From CAXDRM01 sp963991775 (GTDB lineage: Bacteria; Pseudomonadota; Alphaproteobacteria; Rickettsiales; JABIRX01): a stretch of 22,821 nucleotides of DNA. The notes beneath the pieces are model-generated. The model was not told the origin of the DNA and made no database searches. It worked only from the letters and a program-made list of their open reading frames with translations. The stretch's first letter is position 1. Each line of letters starts with the position of its first letter. The stretch covers positions 1 through 22,821 of the forward strand of contig CAXDRM010000013.1 of assembly GCA_963991775.1 (NCBI GenBank), in the 5' to 3' direction. Positions 22,795 through 22,821 of this stretch are shown here, piece after piece. The translations under genes and the position numbers were made by a program.

Positions 22795-22821
22795 TTTGTT
22801 TGCAAATAGATATCCACTACA

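Noticed and set aside
1..22821. tRNA, rRNA or known riboswitch
   Set aside because: No cloverleaf, rRNA segment or recognisable riboswitch motif was found by eye; a covariance-model scan would be decisive.

Overview
The window is an AT-rich, gene-dense bacterial chromosome segment with 19 protein-coding genes that I accept, no recognisable RNA gene, no transposase and no CRISPR array. Gene content points to an alphaproteobacterium: a PopZ-like (DUF2497) polar organiser beside a TolC-family protein, an SH3 (DUF1058-like) exported protein, and an MJ0042 zinc-ribbon membrane protein. The low GC, short intergenic gaps, ankyrin protein, and clusters of small palindromic repeats suggest the Rickettsiales or a similar host-associated lineage. 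However, de novo pyrimidine genes (pyrB, pyrD) and a type II glutamine synthetase make it more metabolically complete than Rickettsia itself. The assignment is inference; no rRNA is present to settle it.

Layout. 1-1179 is a repeat-rich border: a duplicated 35-bp repeat, a palindromic element that overlaps the start of an exported SH3 protein gene, a chain of ACTAGTG/CACTAGT palindromes, and a perfect 106-bp tandem duplication carrying two more copies of the same palindromic element. A membrane-anchored trypsin-like protease (minus) and an unusual LD-carboxypeptidase-like protein with two hydrophobic hairpins (plus) follow, divergently transcribed. Then come pyrD and an M32 carboxypeptidase (minus, overlapping), and a TPR protein, PilT-like ATPase and pyrB (plus). 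A shared terminator separates pyrB from the convergent type II glutamine synthetase, which has its own strong promoter and lies downstream of a 926-residue exported ankyrin/SPOR protein. TolC and PopZ (plus) meet dapD-dapE (minus) tail to tail. The zinc-ribbon protein is followed by a second cluster of palindromic repeats. The window ends with four overlapping genes: response regulator, histidine kinase, FAD amine-oxidase-like protein and DUF1365 protein.

Functional themes are the cell envelope (DAP synthesis, LD-carboxypeptidase-like, SPOR, SH3, TolC, membrane lipid genes), pyrimidine and glutamine synthesis, polar organisation and pilus retraction. The most unusual items are the palindromic element that seems to supply the initiation codon and first residues of a secreted protein, the LD-carboxypeptidase fused to a duplicated hydrophobic hairpin/coiled-coil module, the ankyrin-SPOR architecture, and a two-component system with almost no periplasmic sensor translationally coupled to two lipid-modification-type genes.
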